34,884 bases of DNA, from the NCBI GenBank assembly GCA_017303485.1, contig JAFLCY010000034.1, positions 1-34,884 of the forward strand, written 5' to 3'. This DNA is from Rhodobacterales bacterium. Its GTDB lineage: Bacteria > Pseudomonadota > Alphaproteobacteria > Rhodobacterales > Rhodobacteraceae. Positions 8,608 to 18,537 of the stretch are shown here, piece after piece. The notes under the pieces were generated by a model. That model made no database searches and was not told where the DNA came from. It worked only from the letters and a program-made list of their open reading frames with translations. How positions within the stretch are numbered: the stretch's first letter is position 1; every line of letters begins with the position of its first letter. The position numbers were made by a program, and so were the translations under genes.

Positions 8608-8879
8608 TGTCCACCTTGCAGGAGATGGCCGACAAGCTGGCCGATGACGTTCTGGCCGCCGAGATCGAACTGGGCGATGACCGGCTGTACGAAAAGGTCA
8701 GCCAGGTCCTCCTGGCCGCCTCGCCGACCTTTCAGGAGGCCTATATGACCTCGATCCGGGTCCGGCTGGCCGAACGCCGGGGCCGCGAATATCTTGAGGC
8801 TTTGCTGGCCGCCAAACGGGGTGGCACCGTGGCGCCCGACGTGCCGCCGGTGGAAGAGTTCACCGGATCGGGCCATTGA
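8607..8879 (+). CDS. Small conserved-looking protein, 90 aa, function unknown
   Basis: A short, mostly helical, acidic protein without membrane segments, cysteines or a signal peptide. The first 70 residues (MADKLADDVLAAEIELGDDR onwards) look like a compact helical bundle and the last 20 are probably disordered. Its ATG shares a base with the hydrolase stop (TGATG), and its stop overlaps the TTG start of the HD-domain gene. The tight overlaps on both sides and coding-like composition argue that it is real. It might be a partner or regulator of the hydrolase or the HD enzyme; I do not recognise the family. Confidence 0.75.
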   Translation: MSTLQEMADKLADDVLAAEIELGDDRLYEKVSQVLLAASPTFQEAYMTSIRVRLAERRGREYLEALLAAKRGGTVAPDVPPVEEFTGSGH

Positions 8880-9460
8880 CCGAAAGGCTTGAGTCCCAGT
8901 TCGCCTTTCTGAACGAGGCCGACCGCCTGAAATCCGTCCTGCGCGCGACCACGCTGGTCGATGGGTCGCGGCCCGAGAACTCCGGCGAGCATTCCTGGCA
9001 TCTGGCGCTTTACGCGCTGGTGCTGGCCGATCAGGCCGGGCCGGGGGTGAATGTCGACCGGGTGATCCGGATGCTGCTGCTGCATGATCTGGTGGAAATC
9101 GACGTCGGCGACGTGCCAATCCATTCGCAGAACGGCACCGCACATGGCAGTGCCGAGACGCAAGCCGCGGAGGCGAAGGCTGCCGACCGCATCTTCGGAC
9201 TGCTGCCCCCCGACCTCCGCACCAGCCTCCGCGCGCTCTGGGAAGAGTTCGAGGCGGCGGAAAGCCCCGACGCCCGTTTTGCCAAATCGCTCGACCGCGT
9301 GCAGCCGGTGATGGCCAACCTGATGTCGGGTGGCGGGACCTGGACAACCTACAACGTCACGTTCGAGCAGCTTGAGGCCCGCGTTGGTATGAAGATCGCC
9401 AAGGGCGCGCCACGGTTGTGGGACTGGGTGCGAGACAAGTCTCGTAGCTTCTTCGCGTGA
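8876..9460 (+). CDS. HD-domain phosphohydrolase (HDDC2/YfbR-like)
   Basis: A 194-residue metal-dependent phosphohydrolase of the HD superfamily. The metal ligands are visible: His39 (GEHSWH), the His70-Asp71 doublet (LLLHDLVEIDVGD), and a later Asp in SLDRVQPV. EHSWH followed by HDLVE is the pattern of the HDDC2/5'-nucleotidase YfbR group, so a deoxynucleoside-monophosphate phosphatase role is plausible but not shown. Initiation appears to be at TTG 8876, which overlaps the preceding TGA (TTGA); the reading is MTERLESQFAFLNEADRLKSVLR, aligned with the family start, and no ATG is available before the conserved region. Its own stop overlaps the next start (GTGA). Confidence 0.85.
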   Translation: MTERLESQFAFLNEADRLKSVLRATTLVDGSRPENSGEHSWHLALYALVLADQAGPGVNVDRVIRMLLLHDLVEIDVGDVPIHSQNGTAHGSAETQAAEAKAADRIFGLLPPDLRTSLRALWEEFEAAESPDARFAKSLDRVQPVMANLMSGGGTWTTYNVTFEQLEARVGMKIAKGAPRLWDWVRDKSRSFFA

Positions 9461-9897
9461 TCCGGACGGCATTTGGTCTTCTGGTCTTTGTGCTTGGCAG
9501 CCTGATGGTCTGGTCACTATCCCAGCGCTTTTTCGCTTCGTGGAGCGACGTCTGCTTCCAAACTGGTCCGGGCTGGAACATTGGCTTGACCGAACTGCTT
9601 GGGCGATGGCGGTGGAGTTCGGACCTGATGCTTTCCTCTGCCGCACCGTTCCTGCCCTACCTTTTCCTTGTCGGGCCAAGGCAAGGAAAGACCAGGCAAG
9701 TCGTTATGATCGGTGCCATGACCTTGACCGCTGCCACGCTCTATGGGCTCGCCGGGCCGGTAAACGCGGTGTATTGCGATAGCAAGGGGCCATTTCCGGA
9801 AATCGGCCACCTGCTCGCGGGCGTCGCAATTTCCTTACCGCTGGCGCTTGTTCTTGCGTGGCTGACCAGACCAGACCGCAAACTTCCGCAGGCTTGA
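9457..9897 (+). CDS. Small membrane protein, function unknown
   Basis: A 146-residue protein with about four hydrophobic segments (near 4-24, 57-74, 83-104 and 116-136) separated by short polar loops, with two cysteines (DVCFQTG, VYCDSKG) predicted on the outer side. It starts with GTG overlapping the HD-gene stop. Base composition is slightly lower in G+C than the neighbours. I do not recognise the family. The overlap ties it to the hydrolase/HD cluster, which it ends. The downstream 91 bases lead into icd. Confidence 0.7.
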   Translation: MIRTAFGLLVFVLGSLMVWSLSQRFFASWSDVCFQTGPGWNIGLTELLGRWRWSSDLMLSSAAPFLPYLFLVGPRQGKTRQVVMIGAMTLTAATLYGLAGPVNAVYCDSKGPFPEIGHLLAGVAISLPLALVLAWLTRPDRKLPQA

Positions 9898-9905
9898 AGC
9901 TCCTT

Positions 9906-9925
9906 CGGTATACAATCGCATACCG
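9906..9925. repeat. Inverted repeat upstream of icd
   Basis: CGGTAT and ATACCG form perfect 6-base arms around an 8-base centre, about 64-83 bases before the icd start codon, in the only gap between the small membrane protein and icd. This could be an operator or a transcript hairpin. No regulator can be named. Confidence 0.35.
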
Positions 9926-9988
9926 CACTTCCCAAGCCCGTTCTTTTCCGCTAAGACCGCCCGCAACGAATCCCGACAGGAGGACCGC

Positions 9989-11203
9989 ATGTCGAAGATC
10001 AAGGTAGCCAACCCCGTCGTCGAGCTTGATGGCGACGAGATGACCCGGATTATCTGGGACTTCATCAAGAAGAAGCTGATCCTGCCCTATCTCGACATCG
10101 ACCTGAAATATTACGACCTCGGGATCGAGGAGCGGGACCGCACCGACGACCAGATCACCGTCGATGCAGCCCATGCGATCCAGAAATACGGCGTCGGCGT
10201 CAAATGCGCGACGATCACCCCCGACGAGCAGCGGGTCGAGGAATTCGGCCTGAAGCAGATGTGGAAAAGCCCGAACGGCACCATCCGCAACATCCTTGGC
10301 GGCGTGATCTTCCGCGAGCCGATCATCTGCAAAAACGTGCCCCGCCTCGTGCCGCACTGGACCCAGCCGATCATCGTCGGCCGCCATGCCTTTGGCGACC
10401 AGTACCGCGCCACCGACTTCCGCTTCCCCGGCAAGGGCAAGCTGACGATGAAATACGTCGGCGACGACGGCACCGTGATCGAGCGTGACGTCTATTCCGC
10501 GCCTTCGTCGGGCGTCTACATGGGGATGTACAACCTCGACGACTCGATCACCGATTTCGCCCGCGCCTCGCTGAACTACGGCCTCGTGCGCAATGTTCCG
10601 GTGTATCTCTCGACCAAGAACACCATCCTCAAGGCCTATGACGGCCGCTTCAAGGACATCTTCCAGCAGGTCTTCGACGCCGAATTCGCCGAAGAGTTCA
10701 AGAAGCGCGGGCTGACCTACGAACACCGGCTGATTGACGACATGGTCGCCTCGGCGCTGAAATGGTCGGGCGGCTATGTCTGGGCCTGCAAGAATTATGA
10801 CGGCGACGTGCAATCCGACATCGTGGCGCAGGGCTTCGGCTCGCTGGGCCTGATGACCTCGGTGCTGATGACGCCCGATGGCAAGATCGTTGAAGCGGAG
10901 GCCGCGCATGGCACCGTGACCCGCCATTTCCGCGAGCATCAAAAGGGCAAGCAGACCTCGACCAACTCCATCGCCTCGATCTACGCCTGGACCGGGGGCC
11001 TGAAGCACCGCGCGAAGCTGGACAACAACGAGGCGCTGATGCGCTTTGCCACCACGCTGGAGAAGGTCACCGTCGACACCGTCGAGGCCGGTTTCATGAC
11101 CAAGGATCTGGCGCTGCTGGTCGGGCCGGACCAGAAGTGGCTGACCACCATGGGCTATCTGGAGAAGGTGGACGAGTATCTCGGCAAGGCGCTGAAGGGC
11201 TGA
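9989..11203 (+). CDS. icd: NADP-dependent isocitrate dehydrogenase, eukaryote-like homodimeric type
   Basis: TCA-cycle enzyme oxidising isocitrate to 2-oxoglutarate with NADP. The 404-residue product belongs to the type related to mitochondrial IDH2 rather than E. coli Icd: [17 protein letters not shown] at the N-terminus, [13 protein letters not shown] (93-105) for substrate binding, [44 protein letters not shown] for metal binding, and [12 protein letters not shown] plus [15 protein letters not shown] for the cofactor. A strong ribosome site (AGGAGG) precedes ATG 9989. A palindromic repeat and an intrinsic terminator follow the stop, so it is probably a single-gene transcript. Confidence 0.97.
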   Translation: MSKIKVANPVVELDGDEMTRIIWDFIKKKLILPYLDIDLKYYDLGIEERDRTDDQITVDAAHAIQKYGVGVKCATITPDEQRVEEFGLKQMWKSPNGTIRNILGGVIFREPIICKNVPRLVPHWTQPIIVGRHAFGDQYRATDFRFPGKGKLTMKYVGDDGTVIERDVYSAPSSGVYMGMYNLDDSITDFARASLNYGLVRNVPVYLSTKNTILKAYDGRFKDIFQQVFDAEFAEEFKKRGLTYEHRLIDDMVASALKWSGGYVWACKNYDGDVQSDIVAQGFGSLGLMTSVLMTPDGKIVEAEAAHGTVTRHFREHQKGKQTSTNSIASIYAWTGGLKHRAKLDNNEALMRFATTLEKVTVDTVEAGFMTKDLALLVGPDQKWLTTMGYLEKVDEYLGKALKG

Positions 11204-11219
11204 TGCTTCCAGGATCGGC

Positions 11220-11247
11220 GTAGGGTGGGCGATATCGCCCACCCTAC
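11220..11247. repeat. REP-like palindrome, copy 1 (after icd)
   Basis: A perfect 28-base palindrome with 14-base arms, beginning GTAGGGTGGGCGAT and ending in its reverse complement, 17 bases after the icd stop. The same GTAGGGTGGGC arm occurs at 13961-14022 and, decayed, at 21180-21198, so this is an interspersed repeat family rather than a local hairpin. It has no U-tract; the intrinsic terminator follows separately. Confidence 0.85.
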
Positions 11248-11255
11248 CTTGCGAC

Positions 11256-11286
11256 AGGGCCGGGGGGCGACCTCCGGCCCTTTTTT
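11256..11286 (+). terminator. Rho-independent terminator of icd
   Basis: AGGGCCGG (11256-11263) pairs perfectly with CCGGCCCT (11274-11281) around a 10-base loop, and the stem runs directly into a T6 tract (11281-11286). It stands 53 bases after the icd stop, just beyond the palindromic repeat. Confidence 0.85.
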
Positions 11287-11298
11287 CTGCCGCCACAT

Positions 11299-11342
11299 TT
11301 TAGGTCAGTCTTATTGACATTATTTAGGTCAGAGTATATGCC
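11299..11342 (+). promoter_or_regulatory. Promoter region of the YitT-like gene with 10-base direct repeats
   Basis: TTTAGGTCAG occurs twice, at 11299-11308 and 11323-11332, 24 bases apart. Between them is a good -35 (TTGACA, 11314-11319), and TATATG (11335-11340) or TATGCC (11337-11342) could be the -10 at a spacing of 15 or 17. The second repeat lies in the spacer, so a protein bound to both repeats would cover the promoter. The region is AT-rich against its surroundings. The regulator is unknown. Confidence 0.5.
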
Positions 11343-11365
11343 GTAGTTGCAACCCGGAGGCGCAG

Positions 11366-11989
11366 ATGCCCGACCGTCCCGACCAGATCTCCAACCGTCC
11401 GCGACACTCGCCTGTGGACGACGTGCAGGGGATCGCCTTTGGCGTCACGATGGCGGGGCTGGGCATGCATATCCTGACCCATATGGGCTTTGTCACCGGG
11501 CAAACGACCGGCCTTGCCGTTCTGATCGCCCATGCCACGGGCCTGCCCTTTCCGGCGGTCTATTTCGCGGTGACGCTGCCGTTCCTCGGCCTTGCCTGGA
11601 AACGCATGGGGCGGCGATTTGCTCTACGGACCCTTGTCACTACGGCGGCGCTTTCCGGGCTGGTCGCTGTGCTGCCAAACTGGCTGGAGCTTGGGCGGAT
11701 CGAGCCCACCCTTGCCGCCATTCTTTTCGGACTTCTCTTCGGCATCGCCGCCCTCGCCGCCATCCGCCACGGCGGCAGTTTCGGCGGGCTCTCGGTCCTT
11801 TGGCTTGAATTGCAGGACCGCACCGGCTTTCCCGCAGGCCACGCGCAGCTGCTGTCCGACGTGCTGATCTTTGGCCTTGCAGCACTGATCCTGCCGCTCG
11901 ACACCCTGGCCTACAGCTTCCTCGGCGCTGCGGTGTTCTCCCTCTTCCTCGCCGTGAACCACCGCCGCGACCGCTATATTGCGGCCTGA
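11366..11989 (+). CDS. YitT-family membrane protein
   Basis: A 207-residue inner-membrane protein with five or six hydrophobic segments. The first part (GIAFGVTMAGLGMHILTHMGF, then TGQTTGLAVLIAHATGLPF) has the YitT/DUF161 pattern of a helix, a GxTTGxA-like loop and the next helix; a second similar half begins at LFGLLFGIAALAAIRHGGSFGG. The family is thought to transport small molecules, but substrates are unknown. ATG 11366 has CGGAGG eight bases before. It follows its own promoter after the icd terminator, and is followed by 157 bases without a recognisable terminator before typA. Confidence 0.85.
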   Translation: MPDRPDQISNRPRHSPVDDVQGIAFGVTMAGLGMHILTHMGFVTGQTTGLAVLIAHATGLPFPAVYFAVTLPFLGLAWKRMGRRFALRTLVTTAALSGLVAVLPNWLELGRIEPTLAAILFGLLFGIAALAAIRHGGSFGGLSVLWLELQDRTGFPAGHAQLLSDVLIFGLAALILPLDTLAYSFLGAAVFSLFLAVNHRRDRYIAA

Positions 11990-12146
11990 GGTGTGCGGAC
12001 AGAGGTTAACAAACCCTGAACGCCCGCAGCCAAGTCATTGATTTTTCTACATCAGAAAACAGCGCCGCGCGCGGTGCCTTCTGCCCTCTGGCCACGCCTC
12101 CGAAAACCCTGTAAGGCCGCGCCAACCTTCTCAGGACCCGGACCCC

Positions 12147-13960
<1,814 letters not shown>

Positions 13961-13964
<4 letters not shown>

Positions 13965-14022
13965 GGTGGGCAATCTGCCCACGTCCTTTGCAAAAGAATG
14001 GTGGGCAAATTGCCCACCCTAC
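13961..14022. repeat. REP-like palindrome, copy 2 (paired form between convergent genes)
   Basis: A 62-base element whose ends, GTAGGGTGGGCAAT and ATTGCCCACCCTAC, are perfect reverse complements of 14 bases. Internally it has two small hairpins: GTGGGCA-ATC-TGCCCAC in the left half and GTGGGCAA-A-TTGCCCAC in the right half. It is therefore two repeat units head to head, with a 17-base AT-richer centre. The TAG at its left end is the typA stop, and the TAG on the other strand at its right end (14021-14019) is the stop of the glutamine amidotransferase gene. It may also work as a bidirectional transcription stop. Confidence 0.85.
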
Positions 14023-14813
14023 GCCGCAGCGGCCAGACGGCAGGGCAGGAAATCCTCGACCATCGCGGTGTCGCCGTCGAAAGTGCAGAAACTGTAGGGC
14101 GGCACTTCCTCCCAGCCGCCCTCTTCCGCCTCCAGCGGTTCGGAGACGACGGCCCGGCCCTGCCGCGTATCCGACCAGCGGTGATAGAGCGAGGGCGCCG
14201 CATCGTCGGTGGCATAGCGCACGGCGTAAAGGCGCTGTCCGTCCGACAGCGCCGCCGTCATCCGCAGATGCGGCCCCTGCCCCTTGTCCCGCGCGAGCCG
14301 GATGAACCGGGCCGCCGCCCGTTCCAGCGCGCCGCACGGATCGTCATCCAGCCCCTCGGCCAAAGCCACCAGGAACAGCGCCTCGCTGTCGGTGGCACCC
14401 TTGCGGTGCGGATAAAGCGCCTCGGGGATCATCATGTCGGCGTCGCGGCGGAACGTATCATAGCCGCCGACCTGGCCGTTGTGCATGAAGCTCCACCGGC
14501 CGTGGGTGAAGGGATGGCAGTTGTTGCGGCTTGTCGCGGTGCCGGTCGAAGCGCGGACATGGGCGAGGAAGAGATGCGACTGGACCTGCGCGGTCAGGCT
14601 TTTCAGGTTCGGGTCCGACCAGGCCGGCAGGACGTCGCGGAAGAGCCCCGGTTCCGGCCTTGCGCCATACCAGGCGATGCCGAAGCCGTCAGCGTTGATC
14701 GCGCTGTGGCACTGCGTCGCGCAATGGCTTTGGTGGATGAGCGAGTGACCGGGGCGGCTGACGATCTCCTCCAGGAAGATCGGCGCGCCGGTATAGGCGG
14801 CCCAGCGACACAT
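14019..14813 (-). CDS. Class II glutamine amidotransferase (YafJ/EgtC-like)
   Basis: A 264-residue Ntn-type amidohydrolase-like protein. Cys2, exposed after removal of the initiator Met, is the expected nucleophile (MCRWAAYTG). INADGFGIAWY, LAHVRASTG, NCHPFTHGRWSFMHNGQV and the acceptor-like DSEALFLV segment are the standard class II glutaminase blocks. There is no synthetase domain, so the partner or substrate is unknown; YafJ and EgtC (gamma-glutamyl cleavage) are the nearest types I recognise. ATG 14813 has GAGGGG seven bases upstream. The protein ends CRLAAAA, with its TAG stop contributed by the palindromic repeat. Confidence 0.9.
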   Translation of the reverse strand: MCRWAAYTGAPIFLEEIVSRPGHSLIHQSHCATQCHSAINADGFGIAWYGARPEPGLFRDVLPAWSDPNLKSLTAQVQSHLFLAHVRASTGTATSRNNCHPFTHGRWSFMHNGQVGGYDTFRRDADMMIPEALYPHRKGATDSEALFLVALAEGLDDDPCGALERAAARFIRLARDKGQGPHLRMTAALSDGQRLYAVRYATDDAAPSLYHRWSDTRQGRAVVSEPLEAEEGGWEEVPPYSFCTFDGDTAMVEDFLPCRLAAAA

Positions 14814-14936
14814 CAGGCTGCCCCTCTGGTGGAATGGATCATCTGCCCGGCCCTTCTTTTCGCCGAAGTCTAGCAGAAATCGCCGGGGCCGGGAGAGAAA
14901 ATCCAGTCAATTCAAGGCAAGATGAGCGGGAATTCC

Positions 14937-15227
14937 CTACTCGACCTCCTCGACGACCATCAGGTCGCGCACGGATGCCCCCTTCGCATGGGCAAGGGCG
15001 GCCTGATAGGCGGGCGAGTTGTAGCACTCCACCGCCCGTTCAAGGCTCGGGAAGCGGGCCACCACATTGCGCGGCCGGTCGTTGCCTTCCAGCTGCACAT
15101 AGCGCCCACCCCGGGCAAGGAAAACGCCGCCATGGGCCGCGATGGCCTCGGTCGCGCCCCTTGCGTAACGGCCGTAAGCCTCGACATCGGTGACATGGAC
15201 ATGGGCAATCCAGAGGGCGGTTGGCAT
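14937..15227 (-). CDS. DUF1330 family protein
   Basis: A 96-residue protein with the dimeric alpha/beta-barrel pattern of DUF1330: HVHVTDVEAYGRYA at the start, GGVFLARGGRYVQLEG in the middle, and FPSLERAVECYNSPAYQAALAHA at the end. Members are small and probably cytosolic; their reaction is unknown. The start is one base after the alaS stop, so translation is probably coupled. About 120 bases without a gene follow (14814-14936), in which I see no convincing terminator. Confidence 0.88.
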   Translation of the reverse strand: MPTALWIAHVHVTDVEAYGRYARGATEAIAAHGGVFLARGGRYVQLEGNDRPRNVVARFPSLERAVECYNSPAYQAALAHAKGASVRDLMVVEEVE

Positions 15228-15228
15228 G

Positions 15229-17883
15229 TCAGGCTCCTATCGCGGCTTCGGCCGCCCTGATTGCGGCGTCGGCCTGGGCAATGTCGGCCCCTCCGGCCTG
15301 CGCCATGTCGGGACGGCCACCGCCGCCCTTGCCGCCCATCGCCTCGGCCGCCGCTTTCACCAGCGTGACAGCGGAGAGCTTGCCGGTCAGGTCCTGCGTG
15401 ACACCCGCGGCCACGGCAGGCTTGGCGCCGGTGTCGGCGATCAGCAGCACCGCACCAGACCCTAGCCGGGCCTTCATCTCGTCGATCAGTGCGGGAAGAT
15501 CCTTGCCGGAAACCCCGGAAAGCACTTGAGCAACGAACTTCACCCCATTGATTTCCTTGGCGTCCGGGCCAGCGGCTTTGCCACCCATCGCCACCTCGCG
15601 CCGCAGTTGCGCCACCTCGTTCGCCAGCGCCTTGCGTTCATCGAACAGCGCCTGCACTCGGTCGGCAAGCTCAACTGCCGGGGCCTTGAGGATCGCCGCG
15701 ATGTCGTTGAGGCGCGCATCCTGCTGGCGCAGGTGATCCAGCGCCGCCTGTCCTGTCAAAGCTTCGATCCGGCGGACACCGGCAGAGGAGGCGCTTTCCG
15801 ACAGAAGCACCATAGCTCCGATGTCGCCGGTACGCCTGACATGGGTGCCGCCGCACAACTCAAGGCTGTAGGTCCTGCCGTCGCTGCCCTTGCCCGAGCC
15901 GTCCAGCGTGCCCATCGACACCACGCGGACCTCATCGCCGTATTTTTCGCCAAAGAGCGCCTGCGCACCGATGGCGCGGGCGTCGTCGGGGGTCATGATC
16001 CGGGTCTCGACCGGCGCGTTCTGGCGGACGAAGGCGTTGACCTCGGCCTCGACGGTGGCAAGGTCCGGCGCGGAGATCGCCGCCGAATGGCTGAAGTCGA
16101 AGCGCAACCGATCCGCCGCATTGAGCGAGCCGCGTTGTGCGACATGATCGCCAAGCGTCCGGCGCAGGGCTTCATGCAGAAGGTGCGTGGCAGAGTGGTT
16201 GGCCCGGATCGCGGAGCGGCGGCTGTGCGACACTTCCAGTTTCGCGGGTTGTCCTTTCAGAACAGTGCCTTCCGTGACGCGCCCGATGTGGATGAAGACC
16301 CCTGCGGCCTTCTTCACGTCACTCACTTCCGCCATGCCGGTATCGGTGCGGATGATCCCGGCGTCGCCCACTTGGCCACCGCTTTCGGCGTAGAACGGGG
16401 TCTGGTTGACCACGATCTGCACGGTTTCACCCTCGGCCGCCTGCCCGACAGACGCCCCGTCGCGGACCAGCGCGGTGATCACGCCTTCCGCCGTTTCGGT
16501 GTCGTAGCCAAGGAACTCGGTGACCCCATGTTCCTCGGCCAGGTCGAACCAGATCTTCGCATCGCCAGCCGCGCCCGTCCCGGCCCAGGCGGCACGGGCT
16601 TTGGCCTTCTGTTCGGCCATCGCGGCGTCGAAGCCCTGGACATCGACCTCCCGCCCCTTTTCGCGCAGCGCGTCCTGCGTCAAGTCGAGAGGGAAGCCAT
16701 AGGTATCATACAGCTTGAAGGCCGCCGCCCCCGGCAGCGCGCCATCTTCGGGCAGGCGGGCAAGTTCGTCATCCAGAAGCCGCAGGCCCCGGTCGAGGGT
16801 CTGCTTGAACTTGGTCTCTTCCAGCTTCAGCGTCTCCTCGATCAGCGCCTGCGCCTGCGACAGCTCCGGATAGGCCCCGCCCATTTGCCGCACCAGCGCC
16901 GGAACCAGCCGGTACATCACCGGATCCTGCGCCCCTAGCATATGGGCGTGACGCATCGCGCGCCGCATGATCCGGCGCAGAACATAGCCGCGACCTTCGT
17001 TCGACGGCATCACCCCGTCGGCGATCAGGAACGAGGTCGAGCGCAGATGGTCGGCGATCACGCGGTGGTGGATCTTCCCCGGACCGTCGGGATCGCTGCT
17101 GGTCGCATGGGCCGAGGCCTCGATCAGGCTGCGCATCAGGTCGGTGTCGTAGTTGTCGTGCTTGCCCTGGAGAAGCGCGCCGATCCGCTCCAGCCCCATG
17201 CCGGTGTCGATCGATTGCATCTCCAGCGGAACCAGCCGCCCGTCGGCGAACTGTTCGTTCTGCATGAAGACGTTGTTCCAGATCTCGATGAAACGGTCGC
17301 CGTCTTCCTCGGCGCTGCCCGGAGGGCCGCCCCAGATATGTGGCCCGTGGTCGTAGAAGATTTCCGTGCAGGGGCCGCAGGGGCCGGTCGGACCCATGCG
17401 CCAGAAGTTGTCGTCTGTCGGGATGCGGATGATCCGGTCATCGGACAGGCCGGCGACCTTCTTCCAGATTCCCGCCGCCTCGTCATCGGTGTGGTAGACG
17501 GTGACCAGAAGTTTGTCCTTGGACAGGCCGAAGTCCTTGGTCAAAAGCTCCCAGGCGAAGGCGATGGCCTGATCCTTGAAATAGTCGCCGAAGCTGAAAT
17601 TTCCCAGCATTTCAAAGAAGGTATGGTGACGCGCGGTATAGCCGACATTGTCGAGGTCGTTGTGCTTTCCCCCTGCCCGCACGCATTTCTGCGCCGTCGT
17701 CGCGCGCTTGTAGTCCCGCGTCTCGACCCCGGTGAAGAGGTTCTTGAACTGCACCATGCCCGAGTTGGTGAACATCAGCGTCGGGTCGTTGCGCGGCACC
17801 AGGGGCGAGCTGTCCACCACCCGGTGGTCGTTGCGTCGGAAGAAGTCGAGGTAGGTGGAGCGGATGTCGTTCAGCGAGGCCAT
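15229..17883 (-). CDS. alaS: Alanine-tRNA ligase
   Basis: Charges tRNA-Ala. It is 884 residues, full length. The class II catalytic domain opens with [13 protein letters not shown] and [14 protein letters not shown]. The editing domain has the zinc-site set His563/His567 ([13 protein letters not shown]) and Cys677/His681 ([11 protein letters not shown]). The C-terminal domain carries the glycine-rich [16 protein letters not shown] segment. ATG 17883 is preferred over the longer open frame because [15 protein letters not shown] matches the family start. DUF1330 follows one base after the stop. The roughly 90 bases upstream contain the MOSC terminator and must hold the promoter. Confidence 0.97.
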   Translation of the reverse strand: MASLNDIRSTYLDFFRRNDHRVVDSSPLVPRNDPTLMFTNSGMVQFKNLFTGVETRDYKRATTAQKCVRAGGKHNDLDNVGYTARHHTFFEMLGNFSFGDYFKDQAIAFAWELLTKDFGLSKDKLLVTVYHTDDEAAGIWKKVAGLSDDRIIRIPTDDNFWRMGPTGPCGPCTEIFYDHGPHIWGGPPGSAEEDGDRFIEIWNNVFMQNEQFADGRLVPLEMQSIDTGMGLERIGALLQGKHDNYDTDLMRSLIEASAHATSSDPDGPGKIHHRVIADHLRSTSFLIADGVMPSNEGRGYVLRRIMRRAMRHAHMLGAQDPVMYRLVPALVRQMGGAYPELSQAQALIEETLKLEETKFKQTLDRGLRLLDDELARLPEDGALPGAAAFKLYDTYGFPLDLTQDALREKGREVDVQGFDAAMAEQKAKARAAWAGTGAAGDAKIWFDLAEEHGVTEFLGYDTETAEGVITALVRDGASVGQAAEGETVQIVVNQTPFYAESGGQVGDAGIIRTDTGMAEVSDVKKAAGVFIHIGRVTEGTVLKGQPAKLEVSHSRRSAIRANHSATHLLHEALRRTLGDHVAQRGSLNAADRLRFDFSHSAAISAPDLATVEAEVNAFVRQNAPVETRIMTPDDARAIGAQALFGEKYGDEVRVVSMGTLDGSGKGSDGRTYSLELCGGTHVRRTGDIGAMVLLSESASSAGVRRIEALTGQAALDHLRQQDARLNDIAAILKAPAVELADRVQALFDERKALANEVAQLRREVAMGGKAAGPDAKEINGVKFVAQVLSGVSGKDLPALIDEMKARLGSGAVLLIADTGAKPAVAAGVTQDLTGKLSAVTLVKAAAEAMGGKGGGGRPDMAQAGGADIAQADAAIRAAEAAIGA

Positions 17884-17971
17884 GTGGGGGCGGTCCTTGA
17901 AGAAAGCAGGAAGTCGGCCCCCGATGTAGCCCCACGGGCCGGGCCTGTCCACCACCGGCTTCCGCTCAAGG

Positions 17972-18003
17972 AAAAAAGGCCGTCAGCGCAGGACTTCGAC
18001 GGC
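17972..18003 (-). terminator. Intrinsic terminator overlapping the MOSC stop codon
   Basis: On the minus strand GCCGTC (18003-17998) pairs with GACGGC (17984-17979) around a 13-base loop, followed two bases later by T6 (17977-17972). The TGA of the MOSC gene (17985-17983) lies in the loop end and the 3' arm, so the stem forms from the last codons of the gene itself. It ends the recA-MOSC transcript before alaS. Confidence 0.7.
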
Positions 18004-18537
18004 GTCGCCCAGATGGATCACCCCGTCCTCGACGATGCTGCACAGGACTCCGCGCAGCCGGTAGGCCCGGTGTTCCGGCGCGCGCACCCAGGTGTAGGCA
18101 TCCGCGCCGTAGCGCACCTTCCATTTGGCGCAGCTATCGTTGAACACCTCGGACACGCTCAGGATGGCGGTGCCGACCGCGAGAAGCTGGCCTTCGGGCA
18201 GGTTTGCCTCGGTCATGTCGAGATCGCAGACAAAGGTGTCGCCGGGAGAAACGGTGTTCCCGCGGTCGCGCCAGACGAGGTCAAGCACCCGGCGCGGCAG
18301 GATCGAGACCTGGATGCCGGGATGACCGGAGCCATCCTCAAGTTTCAGCCAGGGCGCGGTTCCCCAGCGTTCGCCGGGAATGCCTTGGTCGCGCGTCAGC
18401 GTGAGTTCATCGACAAACCGGCGTTCGCCATATCCAGGACGGAAGCAAAGAAGCTCCACCGCGCTGCCGGTCCTGGGCGCGGCAAGCACCCCCGGCAGCG
18501 CGGCCATCAGCTCGTCATATGTGGCGTGACCGCTCAC
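17983..18537 (-). CDS. MOSC-domain-like protein translationally coupled to recA
   Basis: A 184-residue soluble protein. Residues about 25-60 ([31 protein letters not shown]) and the [28 protein letters not shown] segment fit a MOSC (molybdenum cofactor sulfurase C-terminal) beta-barrel, with Cys136 at the position of the conserved cysteine. MOSC proteins are linked to Mo-cofactor sulfur handling or to detoxification of N-hydroxylated bases (YiiM/YcbX type). The start is GTG at 18537, overlapping the recA stop as GTGA, so its expression should follow recA. Family call moderately sure; reaction unknown. Confidence 0.8.
   Translation of the reverse strand: MSGHATYDELMAALPGVLAAPRTGSAVELLCFRPGYGERRFVDELTLTRDQGIPGERWGTAPWLKLEDGSGHPGIQVSILPRRVLDLVWRDRGNTVSPGDTFVCDLDMTEANLPEGQLLAVGTAILSVSEVFNDSCAKWKVRYGADAYTWVRAPEHRAYRLRGVLCSIVEDGVIHLGDAVEVLR

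Noticed and set aside
9704-11296. A 530-codon minus-strand frame opposite icd
   Set aside because: It crosses the icd stop, the palindromic repeat and the terminator, which a real gene would be unlikely to do, and shows only antisense-type composition.
11990-12146. Possible FNR-type site or small RNA before typA (TTGAT...ATCAG)
   Set aside because: The spacing (8 bases) does not fit the TTGAT-N4-ATCAA form, and no hairpin with a T-tract is present.
14814-14936. Possible terminator between the DUF1330 and amidotransferase genes
   Set aside because: The GGCCCCGGC stretch does not form a stem with a following T-run on the relevant strand; I see only an ordinary promoter-sized gap.
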